DNA of 64,000 bases, from contig CM065321.1 of assembly GCA_033032175.1 (NCBI GenBank), positions 5,726,501 to 5,790,500 of the forward strand, given 5' to 3'. The position numbers and the translations under genes were made by a program. Shown piece by piece: positions 1 to 10,997 of this stretch (its first letter is position 1; each line of letters opens with the position of its first letter). The notes under the pieces were generated by a model. That model worked only from the letters and a program-made list of their open reading frames with translations, made no database searches and had not been told where the DNA came from. Source of the DNA: Saturnia japonica (lineage: Eukaryota > Arthropoda > Insecta > Lepidoptera > Saturniidae).

Positions 1-111
1 GTCTCAGAGTTGTTGTTATTTTTTCATTATACTGTACTAGTGAGTTTTAGTTCTTTTTTGCGGATTTATCATTGTAATAAAGATTATGTACCTTTATGTA
101 AATTTAACTAC

Positions 112-515
112 AGTGTAAACTCTTTATAACGAAACTCAAGGGACTGAGCATTTTTTGTCGTTATAGAGAGTTATCGTTATATGGAGTGAACAGAAAAACA
201 ACCAAATTAACAAGGATATTTAATATGTATGTCTTAGATAATAAATGCTTGTTAATTATTGTTTACAAATATAGTCTGATAACTTTGTCTGACGTTTTTT
301 GCTATGCCAGTACTTGTTTTGTATTATTTTATGTATTCTATTCATATCTAGATATGTGGTGGAATCGTCTTCCTACACATTTCTACGTAATAGAGAATGG
401 CGTAACGCTATAAAGAGTGTTTCAATATGTGGGTTTTAACGCAAACCAACCAAGTTGGGCTCACTTCAACGTTATAGGGAGTTTATCGTTATAAAGGATA
501 ACGTTAACGATAACG
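112..515. repeat. Degenerate repeat with CGTTATARAGAGT motifs
   Basis: The motif CGTTATA(A/G)AGAGT and close variants occur at about 159, 175, 406, 470 and 487, and inverted at 119-131. The outermost copies face each other, so this could be an old ~400-bp TIR element. The single long frame here (186-413) is AT-rich with no recognisable protein feature, and I treat it as chance. Confidence 0.4.
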
Positions 516-594
516 TATATATTTTTTAATATATTGAACATTTGTAAAATATAGCATACCGTTAGTAGTAATGTAAATGTTTTTTTGTATAAGT

Positions 595-890
595 ACTAGC
601 TGTGCTCCACGGTTTCATCTATGTTAAATTTATTTTTGGAACTCTTCTCCGAGCCGCGCCGCACCGCGCCGTCTCCAACGCACTCGTGTAGTCTATCCTT
701 GCTCTCACTTCCTGTACTTGCCCACAGCTTGCCAGGAAGCTTGACGTTGCTGGTTACTCCTCCGGTCCATAGAGTTGTAGCGTGAAGTTATAGGTATAGT
801 AATAAATAGGATATACAAAATAATAATATTTTTTCAAATATGATTAGTAGTTTTTAGTAGATTAGCGCGTTCAAACAAATTGCTGTGTTG
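595..890 (-). mobile_element. Hel-1, non-autonomous Helitron-like element
   Basis: First copy of Hel-1. Read on the minus strand, the family ends in CACGG-GTGAAA-CCGTG (a hairpin) followed by GGGCACAGCTAG and then T, which is the Helitron-type 3' end. Here the terminal block is 595-640 and the stem is damaged. The interior matches 63000-63300 and 27655-27870, sharing a 'ctacagcttgcc' block and an 'agattagcgcgttcaaac' block. The 5' end is not clear. Confidence 0.6.
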
Positions 891-1043
891 ATTAGCTTCC
901 ATACAGAAAAATGTAAGAACTTTTTAATCCTTCCATCACATAAAATTTTATTTATCCTATTGTACTTAGAATAGTTTTAAATACATTTTAGTGATTGACT
1001 ATTTGTATCAGCCTGTATATTCAGCTGTCCATGCGTCATGTCA

Positions 1044-1150
1044 GCGGGGGAGGGCGTTTAAATAGCAGTTCGCCAGTGGGGCGCGGGCGCCGGCGCAACC
1101 TTTATGTTTTAATTTTTTTATTCGACCATACCGGCCGCGGCTATAGAACA
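1044..1150. other. GC-rich island, no gene seen
   Basis: A short CpG-rich patch in AT-rich surroundings, centred on GGGGCGCGGGCGCCGGCG at about 1078-1095. No open frame or repeat copy explains it. A promoter or enhancer is possible but nothing in the sequence settles it. Confidence 0.25.
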
Positions 1151-1359
1151 AGCGCGTGAAGCCAGGTGACGGACTGTAAAATTTAAATTTATTTTCCTAG
1201 ATTATTTTCTCATAAATATATAGTTATCTTGAATATTCATAAGTGAGACAAAAGTGCGTTTGTTATTCTTCTTCTTATTTAGTGGTAGCGTGTGTTTATA
1301 CACATTTCTGCCAGTGTCAACTGGATATAATATTTTGCTAATCTTCAACTTTCAAACAA

Positions 1360-1577
1360 TGCCTTGACGACATGCTAACTCCCGTGTTAAAATTGATTAA
1401 GGAGTTTTTGTGGCAACGTATACCTAATGTATGTTTTTAGTTATTGTTCACTTCACATATGCAAAATAACACATAAAATGCCACCAATATTATATAATTG
1501 ACGTCCGAATACTATAAAAATTAATAAATCAAATAAAAATCACGACATGACAGGTTAAGATAGGTACTGCCAAATCG
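1360..1577 (-). repeat. Rep-M copy
   Basis: First copy of Rep-M, an interspersed repeat whose forward form starts GGAGTTTTTGACGGGATCTT, has a middle AACTCC block and ends in a CAAAACAAGAAGAAG-type tail in the longest copies (41205 and, inverted, 51795). This copy is inverted. Its middle block is 1401-1420 and its degraded 5' end is near 1560-1577. Confidence 0.6.
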
Positions 1578-1631
1578 GTTATAAGATTTATAAATAATAA
1601 ATATGTCACCAAAACGGTTAAAGGATTAAAA

Positions 1632-1792
1632 GGTTTCGTGGCACAGTGATATCAAGCACTACTATTGAGCCAAGAGTTCGCGGGATCGATCCCCGCCTAC
1701 GACTGACTTTTGTGTGACGAGCATTGTGTATCTGGGGGTTAATTATTTATCTATTTAAGTATGTATATCAGCCGTTTAATAAAGACTTAAAA
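1632..1792 (+). mobile_element. SINE-A, tRNA-derived SINE
   Basis: The head has a pol III A-box-like TGGCACAGTG (1640) and a B-box-like GGATCGATCCC (1682). It is followed by the family body 'gactgacttttgtgtgacgagc' and a 'tatatcagccgttta' tail. A second, longer copy lies at 41957. The tRNA fold is not intact, so this is a SINE and not a tRNA gene. Confidence 0.8.
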
Positions 1793-1824
1793 TACGAGTA
1801 CGTATTTAGTTTTTATAAATCTTC

Positions 1825-2025
1825 CGTTTTAGCAGGATCTTAATCTGCTATGTTGTGGTTTTCATTTTAATTCATTTGTATCATTTTGCGTTATATAATG
1901 TAGTTACTGTGCACAATAGAAATAAATTATAAATATTAGGTGACTAGAACCATGAATTTTAAGTTGCTACAAAAACTCCCAGGACTGTTTTAACAAGAGA
2001 GCTACCATCTTGTAAAACATTGAAG
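1825..2025 (+). repeat. Rep-M copy, 3' end degraded
   Basis: Starts TTTTAGCAGGATCTTAATC, includes ACAAAAACTCCC (1970-1980) and continues into a GCTACCATCTTGT block (2003) that matches the downstream part of the copy at 40844-41205. The terminal GAA-rich tail is missing. Confidence 0.55.
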
Positions 2026-2257
2026 ATTTAGATTTTTTCCTAGCCACTTGAATAAATTAATTGTGTGTAAACACACTTGTCATATTAGATGCAACAGTTG
2101 ACTAAATGCTGATAACTTTTTAATTATAGGTAAACAACATTGAAGTTGCCTATACATGAGTAGTCTGTGAATTTATCTAATATGTCATTACATGTTGAAA
2201 ATACGATACGAAAAAATAATAAACAGTCCAGTCACCGAATACCCGGTGAAAGACATC

Positions 2258-2304
2258 AGTCAAAGCTTTTAAAGCCGGCGACAGAATGACAAGAAGACAC
2301 GACG
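2258..2304 (+). repeat. 47-bp segment duplicated at 3045-3091, copy 1
   Basis: TCAAAGCTTTTAA, GACAGA(A/G)TGACAAG and a CpG-rich 3' end occur in the same order and spacing here and 787 bp downstream. It does not match the other repeat families in the window. Confidence 0.6.
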
Positions 2305-2443
2305 TCCGCATTTTACATGGGTACTATATTTGTACTGTTTTATATGCTGGTGTTTCAAGACACAAGTGACTATGCAGTCGAATATTGTAACAGATAGTGA
2401 GCAAAATATAGACAGGTGCTTAATAAGATATAGGTCAATATAT

Positions 2444-2600
2444 AGGCGAACACCAAAATGCTTCGTAGATAGGCAAGCACTAAAAAATTCTATAATAGGC
2501 GAACACTAAAAAGGTTAGCAAATAGGCGAGCACTAAAAAGATTTATAGAGAACACTAAAAATATTACTAAGTAGGCGAGCATTAAAAATGCTTAATTACT
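2444..2600 (+). repeat. 27-bp minisatellite, about six copies
   Basis: The core AGGCGAACACTAAAAA recurs at 2444, 2471, 2497, 2524, about 2546 and 2573, so the period is 26-27 bp with one shortened unit. Units differ at several positions, so the array is not very recent. No coding frame runs through it. Confidence 0.85.
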
Positions 2601-3044
2601 AACCAAAATGCTTGCGTCACTAAGTTTTGCTGTAATGAAATTTTTAATTTTCACTACTTAGCCGCATCATAGAAATGGTGGTAGTATCCATTTAATATCT
2701 TTCTTGTAAAAATTTACATAATTAACTATTCTGTAATTTAAAAATACTAATTTATGTTAGTAGTATCAATCCCCGCATATGTTAGTATGCCTTTTCCAGT
2801 AGTTATTAGCTCGATTATAGCGGCATCTATCGCATTGGGGAGATAGCATACAACCACAGCCGTGGAAATAAAATTTAGATCTGTCAACTTTCATGGTGAC
2901 CGGTCATTTTAAAAAAACATATTGGTATGTAAGTAGATATTATAGTAATGATTATATTCCCGTTATTATAGTTTATTTAATTAATTTATCCGTAGTAGAC
3001 CTGCGATTTTTAGTCGCATATGAATAATGGTCAGCGTGAAATCA

Positions 3045-3140
3045 AATCAAAGCTTTTAAGCGCCGTGACAGAGTGACAAGTTGACACCGCGCCACGCCGC
3101 GCCGCGCCGGTCGCGTCTGTCCGTCTGTGCGTCCGCGGGT
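3045..3140 (+). repeat. Second copy of the 47-bp segment and adjoining CpG-rich island
   Basis: 3045-3091 repeats the segment at 2258. It runs straight into CGCGCCACGCCGCGCCGCGC (3089-3108) and a CpG-rich stretch to about 3140. The upstream edge reads ATCAAATCAAAG, which contains an ATCAAAG (TCF-type) core. Any regulatory role is inference. Confidence 0.5.
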
Positions 3141-3734
3141 AATTGAGTCCCTCGTGGGTGGCGGTTAAACGCCGATTTGTGACGCTTCAGTTAATGGACG
3201 AGTTTGTCTTTTCCTTTCTGTAATCAATTTCAGGTACATACAACGGTTTATTTGTAGTTGTTATGTTTTGGATTCATCTCATAAACACAGTTAAAACGCT
3301 CCCCTTTATTTTGTCTGTACTATTTCTCAAATTTACTTTTATTCGCTTTTTAATCAGATCATTGATGCTTTTCAGGATAAACAAATAAAGAGCTGGATGA
3401 TAAGCGTAATAATCTTCAAGTCATACCACGTACGACTATTTCTTACAATTGACGGTGTCTTGGCTTGCCCCATTTTAATTGCATGATCACAGGTGAGATC
3501 CGACGTTCAGCCATTTTCGAGAACACGAAAGGGCATAACGAGATCCTAATAATGGAGTTAAAGTGTTGTAACCGAAAATTGTTAGGAAGTGTACCTATAT
3601 ACACTTAGGTATACCTATAGTGCTTTTAATATCCCTAATAACTTTAACGTTTATGGGTTGTAGGTTTCAATTCAGGAATAGTTGTTATCAATATGTTTCT
3701 GGTGACACTTCAGTTTTATTAATTGTAGGTTTTG

Positions 3735-4060
3735 TAAAAACAATTTTTTAAATTTTTGTCGGTCTGTTTCTTTGTTTCGAGTAATCTTCAAAACGGTTAA
3801 ACCGATTTTGACGGGACTTTCACTGACAGATAGGTGATGTTATAAGGAGTAACTTAAACTACTTTTATTTTAGAAAAAGAATTAGGGTTCTGCTCACATA
3901 AAAAAATGCTCATTGTAAATCAATTCGGGTGCGTAAATGGCTTACGCTGAGTAAACCTTAAGAGATATATCAAATTAATGTAGGTACTACATAATTGTAT
4001 ATAATAAAAATACTTTAAAAAAATCTGGGAGAATATATGTTTATCTTCTGTAGATCACCC
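3735..4060 (+). mobile_element. Helitron-like fragment related to Hel-2
   Basis: Contains 'aaaccgattttgacgggac', a block common to lepidopteran non-autonomous repeats. It then has TAAATGGCTTACGCTGAGTA and 'gagatatatcaa', which align with the middle of Hel-2 at 37010-37050 and 53375-53420. Neither terminus is seen. Confidence 0.5.
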
Positions 4061-4084
4061 ACAATAAGCAATTTTAACTGGGAG

Positions 4085-4480
4085 AGGGGTTAGCAAGATT
4101 CGCGCGTGTGCCCAAAGGAACGCATTTTTTAGTCAACGCTCGTACAGCCGCGGGCATAGCTATATGTAGAACAAAGACTAGAGACGATTATAAACACCAG
4201 CTAAATCATATAAGGTCCGGAGCCGACGCGTCCCGTCGCGCGTTACTGTGATACGACACAAGCCCACAAAAGGTCCGTCGCAAACAAAGCGACCACTCAT
4301 CAAGCAGCATGACGCCACAGAAATCGAACTTTTTGTCACACTATGACACCGTAACCATTGTCGTTCGATACGTTCCGAAGCAATTAACAGCGGTAATGAC
4401 GTTGATTGCGGCGCGATTTCAATCAGACGGCCGGGATAATGATTGGGAAGGTTTTTCCTCTGACTTATGACGTAGGTTCG
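4085..4480. other. Single-copy-looking GC-richer block, no gene assigned
   Basis: This block resembles no repeat family in the window. A 118-codon minus-strand frame (4178-4534) covers it but has no recognisable domain, and runs beyond the block into AT-rich flank. Dense CG dinucleotides and several CGACG/CGATT words make a conserved non-coding element as likely as an exon. Confidence 0.3.
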
Positions 4481-4633
4481 TATGTACATCGAGCGATTAA
4501 TTATTTTTGTTAATCTTTTATAACACACTTCCATGGTCGTTTGAATAATAATAATACAAAAGCCACTTTGGTTTTCGCTATAACAAACAAAATTTTCAGT
4601 TATAGGTAATTATAATAGAATTATAGCTTAAAT

Positions 4634-4691
4634 TATATATATATATATAAAGCACATTTAGAACTCCGCTAAGCAGAGAGAGAGAGAGAGA
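4634..4691. repeat. (TA)n and (AG)n microsatellites
   Basis: A TA run occupies 4634-4649 and an AG run 4675-4691, separated by about 25 bp of unique sequence. Confidence 0.95.
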
Positions 4692-4869
4692 AAAGATATA
4701 TGATATGTTTATAAAGGTTTTGAATACTGATATTAAGTTAATTGATATGGAGATTAGAAGAGGATAATATGTTCTGCCGACACGATTTAGGAGAGATAAG
4801 GTTAAAAAGAAGATAGAAGGTTCTCTTAGAAAATATTTTCAAAGATATTTCGAAAATATGTATCTGTAC

Positions 4870-5050
4870 CTACCCTACCTTTATTTGAGCCCCCTATCCC
4901 AAGGAGCTTTGGTAACCCTACTCATCACAGGAACACAACACAAGGCAACGGCAACGGTCTTCTGTAGGGTGGAGTAATTCCGCCAGTAGGGTGGCCTTAA
5001 GTAGAGAGATATTTCCAAAGAAATTTCTCTGTGCTTCATTTCTCAATGTA
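4870..5050 (+). repeat. Rep-E copy (3' half)
   Basis: First copy of Rep-E, an interspersed repeat seen four times here. Its full forward form starts with 'gttggcaaac' and a 'taccgtagcctacgg' block (48258). It continues through 'caaggagctttgg', 'tcatcacaggaacacaac', 'cttctgtagggt' and ends near paired TAGAGAGA/TTTCTCT arms. Only the part from 'tatcccaaggag' on is present here. Confidence 0.6.
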
Positions 5051-6154
5051 AATAGAAGGCCGTTGGCCTCTTACATGTATTCATTAATATACATATTAGG
5101 TACGTAAATAACACCGAAAATTGTTACAGTTTGTTCTATAACTCCAGTCTGTTAAAAAGTCGTTAAGCGCTTATCAGTGAGCTGCTGCTGCTATAGGTAG
5201 GTACATATTATACCTAGGTATGAAAGCTAAACCTGTTTCTGAGTTTATCATATCTATAGCTTTAACTACATCGTCCCTTAAATTGTGATCAGATTGTGAT
5301 CAAACATTTGGTAACCAATTTTTTTTTTAACATGTATTAATTAGTACCCACAGATAAAAAATATTTAAAGACTAACTTTTAATTAGGTACCCTCAACTTT
5401 TTATGTATTAATTACAATGTAAGTACCTACCTAACACTTAACACTTAACAAAAAACATAGTACTTTGGCATAATGTAAATTTGTGTTAGGTACTGAAAAA
5501 TAAAACCAGAATCGAATCAGTAATTCCGGAAATTTCATACTCACAAATATTAATGTTGTAGAAAACCAATTCATAGGTTCCTAAGTATATAGTTACAATA
5601 TTAACTAATGTAGGTACATAAAGTTACGATGAATCTTCTAAAAACAAACGGTTTTTAGTTGTTCCACAACATATGCTATAAAAAGACAAGAAAAAAAATC
5701 TTTTATCCTGATCCAATTCCGTTTAAACTGTTCCAAAATGATGACATTGCTGAATTTTCTCATAACTTGTCGTGTAAAATGCACTTTTCAAACAGATAAA
5801 TGAACCTTATTCACAAACCATACGGACTGAATTCCTTTAGCAAGAACATCAAGAAGCAGTAAATGAACATTGTTCCCTTCGTCACCAAGATCCGAAGTCC
5901 TTCAAAAGTCTGTCCTCATACGAGAGGCGACAAAAAATAAATTGAAACCGTTTTAATTTTGCATGAAATGACTTTTTCGAGTGACGTGTGACATGGGTTT
6001 TAATTTGACTCGTTTAGAAGGCGTTTTCTTCACGCTATCTATACCTATAATATTAAATGTGTTATACATTAAATATAAAACAATAAGGTTTTATCGAGAA
6101 GAATACAACAAACCTGAACACGACAAGGATGTAATGAGTACTAATGAGCCTTAA
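5051..6154. other. No feature recognised
   Basis: AT-rich DNA with scattered TAGGTACC/TACCTA tracts (for example 5205-5222 and 5385-5395). No open frame of note and no match to the repeat families defined here. Confidence 0.5.
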
Positions 6155-6470
6155 CTTTCCGTGAAGGAAAACATCGTGAGGAAACCATAGTACGGTGGTA
6201 GGACTTTTTCTAATACACGCCTAGCTAGCTAACAATCTCAAGTTGAATATATGTCGCCAAGCACCAATAGATGTGTCCCGGCAGCTGCACTTGAGAAACA
6301 ATCTTCCACTAGGCTTAGCGTCTTGGGCCATATCAGCCAAATAAGCTTTTATTTAACTCACTATGAATGGTTTCTTCACGTTGTTTTCTTTAGCGCAAGC
6401 TCAGAATTATTACAGGGATACGAACCCACATCGTTCGACGCAATGCCACAAACGCTTCCACTGAACCTTC
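6155..6470. mobile_element. Two SINE-C fragments in opposite orientation
   Basis: 6155-6335 (+) carries the SINE-C body: GTGAAGGAAAACATCGTGAG, 'caagttgaatatatgtcgcc', 'caatagatgtgtcccggcag', 'ctgcacttgagaa'. 6372-6470 (-) carries a SINE-C head, with a B-box-like GTGGGTTCG on the minus strand. SINE-C is a tRNA-headed SINE with further copies at 18775, 19605, 34417, 35338, 44701, 50300 and 60195. The ATG-initiated frame over 6251-6514 is SINE sequence, not a gene. Confidence 0.65.
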
Positions 6471-7742
6471 ATTGCCGTATATTTTATATTATGTACAATC
6501 TTAGTATTACCTAAAATTCGTTGTAGTGACGTAACTAGGGTGATGCCAGTGGTAGGTACTCAGGCAGAGGGCACAGACCCTGTAGGGGTGCAGAAAACAC
6601 TAGACCTGGACCACAAACAAAGCCTAAACCTATAATAAAAAAATTTAAGAGCGCAGTCATAGAAGTTCGCACCGAGCGTATGAAAGGTTAGTCAACATAC
6701 ATAATATGTCATCTTGGTTTTATTATTATCTACTCAGTGAGTGAGTGAGTGAATTGCATATTCAAAGACAATCGTGCATAAGAAGTAAACTCCAGTCGTG
6801 CATCGGACCTGACAGACACACGCTGTTTTTTTTATTAATAATTTTTATTATTAAAATGTACATGTAGCACACGGAGCCCAGTGAATAGAAAAATGCCCAT
6901 ACAATAAACACCTAGTAGGCACAGAATGTCGAATAAACAAGGGCTTGTCTCTGATTCACTATCATACAATGTGGTGCAACCCTAGATCTATTTTTGATAT
7001 TCAAACATCTGGGGATATCGATACTGCCGAGTCATGCTGTCACAATTTCACACCAGATGGCGTAAAAGTTTTAAAAAATAGTCACGACTCGTGAAGAATT
7101 TTTTTGTGTAGCTTCAAGAAGAAAGAGATTTGTCAATAATAAATTCGGATAAAATTCATCGTTGGATATGTTGATGTACGAAACAGTTTTATTTATACCT
7201 AAGTCTATATAGACTTGTCAAGGATAACGAAACAGTTACTAATACGTGCGCGCTAGCACTTATATGGTAGCTAAAACAACTGATACAATTTATATACCTA
7301 GATATTTGAGACCTATATCTGACTACCACTACTAAACTGACTGACATATCTACTAACAAACAAACTCCAATTAAATTTAATAAACTATTGTTGATTGTCC
7401 TCGAACTTGGAAGCCAAACTTCAAATACAAAATTGAATCCAAATACTTTTTGTTACATGCGTTATGGTATTCACTTACCCACTCCGTTTGTCAGGAGAAC
7501 ATTAAAACGTTGTTTCTGGACTCTTGAACTGGGTACTTCCAGCAGGTGGGAACTATGCAGTTATTTTGCCAAGCTAATACCTATGTACCTATATAAAAAA
7601 TAGCAATATTTTTATTGCAAACATTAATTTTCGGATAGCAACGTCACTTTTTGAGAAAATTTCATACAAATGTTTGGGATTATTAGGCTCTCAACTTTCA
7701 TGTTCAAGAGCGGAAAAAGATGATCAACCCATTAATTATGTT
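6471..7742. other. No gene; (GTGA)n microsatellite
   Basis: A short (GTGA)4 run lies near 6737-6752. The rest shows no recognisable element. The 71-codon frame at 7388-7603 has no domain features and starts at a TTG. Confidence 0.4.
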
Positions 7743-8110
7743 GTATATCAGCCTTTATTTGTCCCATTACTGGGCAAAGGCCTTTTTTATCAAGGAAGAT
7801 TACGGGCTTTATCTCACCATGCCAGTCCACGGAATATTGGCGATTTTAAACGCCGAGAAATAAACAGTTTTAAGAATATTTTCTTACATACGTACAGTGG
7901 AAGGTACTAAAAGATAATTACTGAAACGTTCAAGGTTTCCTTACGATGTTTTCCTTCACCGTCAGCCGATAGTGTCCGTACTTACTAATTTGAATTAGTA
8001 AATGTACGCTAATTCCGAAAAATTAGTTAATAACATCATGCTGGGGTTCGAACCTGCGGACATCGAATCGATATTCTGCTGATTTAAAACATTCGACCAT
8101 CACGACGAGT
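7743..8110 (-). mobile_element. SINE-D, lepidopteran tRNA-derived SINE
   Basis: On the minus strand the head has a B-box-like GGTTCGAACCCC (rc of 8046-8057), with the A-box-like region near 8095-8110. The body contains the antisense of 'tccttacgatgttttccttc'. The distal end contains 'tttgtcccattactgggcaa', which I recognise from a very common lepidopteran SINE (from memory). The copy is diverged and its tRNA fold is lost. Confidence 0.75.
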
Positions 8111-8111
8111 A

Positions 8112-8200
8112 CTACTTACTAATACTACCTATACTTAGGTAGGTATTACTGGGAAAAATATAGGTAGGTATTCTATAGGTAGTAGGTAGGTATATCACAT
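8112..8200. repeat. TAGGTA-rich tract
   Basis: At least five TAGGTA(G/T) words occur in under 90 bp, the densest local cluster of a motif that recurs through the window. Confidence 0.6.
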
Positions 8201-8620
8201 TTGTGACGCCTGTAATTTCTTTCTCAAATATGTACAAAGCAAATTTTATTAAGCAAAAAATCCGAACTTCAAACCCACGACAGACATAAAACTAGTTAAA
8301 ACAACATAAAAAAACATGCACAAAAACATTTACAAATTTCTCAGAAATCGTGAAACCCCCGACCGGTATCAATTAATCCTGATTGAGCCATCTCATCATA
8401 AACCTGTTGTCAAGACAATTATTCCGGTTTATGTCCCCCAGAGCCTAATTAGAAAACGCAGCGACACTCGTTAGGGTCCTTCAAAACGACCCATATCCCC
8501 TCATTTGGATACACACACGCTTTTTTGTAAATTTATTTCAAATTGCACTCTATTTACCTATCGTAAATCGAACGGCCACTGTAAAGTGACCTGTCCCTCT
8601 GTAAAATCTTGTGTTGAGTT
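8201..8620. other. Single-copy-looking block, nothing assigned
   Basis: 8340-8510 is less AT-rich than its flanks and matches none of the repeats here. It has no long open frame. It could be conserved non-coding DNA; only a cross-species alignment would tell. Confidence 0.25.
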
Positions 8621-8762
8621 GAGGTTATAAAAAAACACTGTACAGCATTGAATAGGTCACTTTATTTTTGACAATCGTACGGGAGCACTTGAATTTTCTT
8701 GGAATTCGATGTGTTGATTTTAAAGTTATTTTCATCGAGTTAGGTATAATATAAAAAAGATG

Positions 8763-8801
8763 TGGTGTCGTGAGACACCAGGCAGGAACGAAGTTCCTTC
8801 G
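8763..8801 (+). repeat. Two adjacent small hairpins, partner inverted at 9223-9242
   Basis: GGTGTC-GTGA-GACACC (8763-8778) is a perfect 6-bp stem with a 4-nt loop. It is followed by GGAACGAAGTTCC, itself near-palindromic. The block GGAACGAAGTTCCTTCGGC reappears inverted at 9223-9242 as GCCGTAAGGAACTTCGTTCC. The pair could bracket a ~450-bp element or be two structured 3' ends of the same repeat. Confidence 0.5.
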
Positions 8802-9249
8802 GCTAATGTAGAATCGACACAATTTGCAAAAAAAAAAACGTGCTCAATTTTATGTAGGTTTTCTCGATTTTTCTCTTAAATTTTGCTGATTAGTTTTTAT
8901 TTAAGTACAGGAAAGTATTTAGGAAATTAAGTATTTTAGGAAATAATAAATTACGTAAAATAAAAAAAAATCGTAATTCAAATTACCAATTAAAATAACA
9001 AAATATGTCTCTTTATTTTTGTTTGACAAGATAAAATTACATAGAAATAGAAATAATTACAATACAAAAAAAGGTATTATACACTACTCGCTTGTGTATA
9101 CGACTGTCGCGCCTGCGCACGTCTCATATAACAGTTTTATTCCACGGACTTTTTCTTACGGTTTTACTATTACATTTTTTTCAGTTCGGTCGCGCAGCAA
9201 AATCCCTTTTTCCTCCAACCCTGCCGTAAGGAACTTCGTTCCAATTATA

Positions 9250-10015
9250 TTTGTGAAGTGTTTTGTCAATGCCCCGAAGAAAATATAATGAGTTTCAAAT
9301 AGCTTCATTAATATAATTATTTTTTTAAAGAAATATACAAACGGAGAAATATTAAAAATATAGATTTTTCATATTTCTCTAATTACTGATAGGTTAGACT
9401 ACAATAGTTTACAAATAGATAGATCTACATAATAAAATATTGTATGAAATAAAAACACCTATGGATCTGAATGGTATTTTCGCAATATAAAATAGTCTGA
9501 GATCATACCTATAATGACCTATACGTTTTAAGTAATTTATCTAAAAATATAATTATTAATTAGATATTATAATAAACGAGATATTTATTAAATATCGTTT
9601 AGTAGATATGACACAGTGCCTTTGTCATATTTTGTAACACATTTTATTGCCCATGGACTACAATTGAAGTAAATAGGAAATTAATTTATTTCGCAAATAC
9701 TGCGAGCGCCATCTGTATCTACCATTTGTGTTACTTGAAATAGTTATTCTAAAACATTAATTGCGTATATTTACATTAATGGCAGTAGATAAATAAATAT
9801 TTAAAATGTAGACTGTAGAATTTGAAACTAGATTAAATTCCAAAATAAATACTGTAAAAGGGAGACAGGAGAAGCCACGAGTTAAGACTAGTATTTGAAT
9901 ACAAATGTTAGTCGAATACAAAATCTAGAGAATCCAGTACGGCAAGGTCCAGTATATTTATTACTGGTAAATACCAAATACAAAACATAATACTTAATTT
10001 CAGTGTTTTACGATC
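9250..10015. other. AT-rich stretch; one palindrome
   Basis: AACGAGATATTTATTAAATATCGTTT at about 9574-9599 (20 of its bases: CGAGATATTTATTAAATATC) forms a near-perfect palindrome. Nothing else is recognised. Confidence 0.4.
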
Positions 10016-10115
10016 GACGGTGAAGGTTCGATGTACCGGGCACTTCCGTTTCCGAACGGGCCGCGGGCCGTTAACACCACTTCCGCTGTGAAGGTCTGCC
10101 TGCGCCTGCGTGTTT
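10016..10115. other. GC-rich island with CTTCCG/TTCCG words
   Basis: ACTTCCGTTTCCGAAC and CACTTCCGCTG flank GGGCCGCGGGCC. Three TTCCG (ETS-like GGAA) cores in 60 bp could mark a regulatory patch. A second GC-rich patch follows at 10440-10515. No reading frame is associated. Confidence 0.3.
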
Positions 10116-10804
10116 GGATTTCGATATTTGTTTTATGAAGAAATTTTTTTTTTAAATAAAATTACCTACCTACTTACTTACTTACATATTTTTTAGTCTA
10201 GGAGTTAGACATGTTTTTATACTTTACTCGATACTTTAAACAATATACAATATGTATTAAAAACCCATCGAATCCGAAAAGGTATATAGGTAGGTACCTA
10301 CCCCAATGACAATAGGTACCAAAAAAATATATCAAAATTTTATTTATTATGAAAATGAAAATGTTATTGCATTTTAAAATTAACATACCTATTTAGTTTT
10401 AGTTTCCTTAAAATTTAGCAAATTTGTAAAAAGTGATAACACCGTCGCCAGCCCCTGCGCGGTGCAACGGTACGTTTCATCGTATGGCAGGAACCCTGCG
10501 CCACGCCGCGCCTGTATTGTCATGTAACTTTCCTCATTTAATTAATTATTTTTACATTATATTAGGGGTGGGGTAATTTTTTTTACTTATAATCTGATAT
10601 AGATAACATAAACAGAATATAATCTTGGGTAAATAAGCAATGTACCTATGTTGTCCTTTTCTTTTTATTAATTGGTTACTGTGTTCATCCTCAATTCTGC
10701 CAACGTCACATAAAAAAGTGTGCGTCTCGGGACGCACGACAGAAGTGATAACTTAAACTAATCAAAAAGTAAAAAAAAAAGAAAAACAAAACGAAAGAGA
10801 GAAA

Positions 10805-10885
10805 GGGTCGTCGAGGATTCGAACCTAGGACTCCGGACATAGCAGTCACGCTTACGACCACTACGAGCATGTTATTAGGATTGAC
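10805..10885 (-). mobile_element. SINE-B head fragment
   Basis: Minus-strand tRNA-like head with a B-box-like GGTTCGAATCC. SINE-B is the family whose longer copies lie at 21620, 27030, 37281 (-), 54835 (-) and 55769. Only the head is recognisable here. Confidence 0.55.
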
Positions 10886-10997
10886 TGAAACTATGCTACT
10901 ATTAATGGCACCGCAACGCGTTACGTTACAAAGCGGTTTACTCCCTTAAGAAGTTATCGAATATTTTTCTAATTATTCTTATAATCTTTCAAACATA

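Noticed and set aside
1632..1720. tRNA gene (A and B boxes present)
   Set aside because: No cloverleaf pairing, and followed by a SINE body found in a second copy at 41957. The same reasoning applies to the heads at 7743-8110, 10805, 21620, 22640, 27030, 34417, 44701, 50300, 55560 and 55769.
4178..4534. 118-codon minus-strand ORF as a protein-coding gene
   Set aside because: No domain, no splice or poly(A) context that convinces, and composition changes inside the frame. Kept only as an island of interest.
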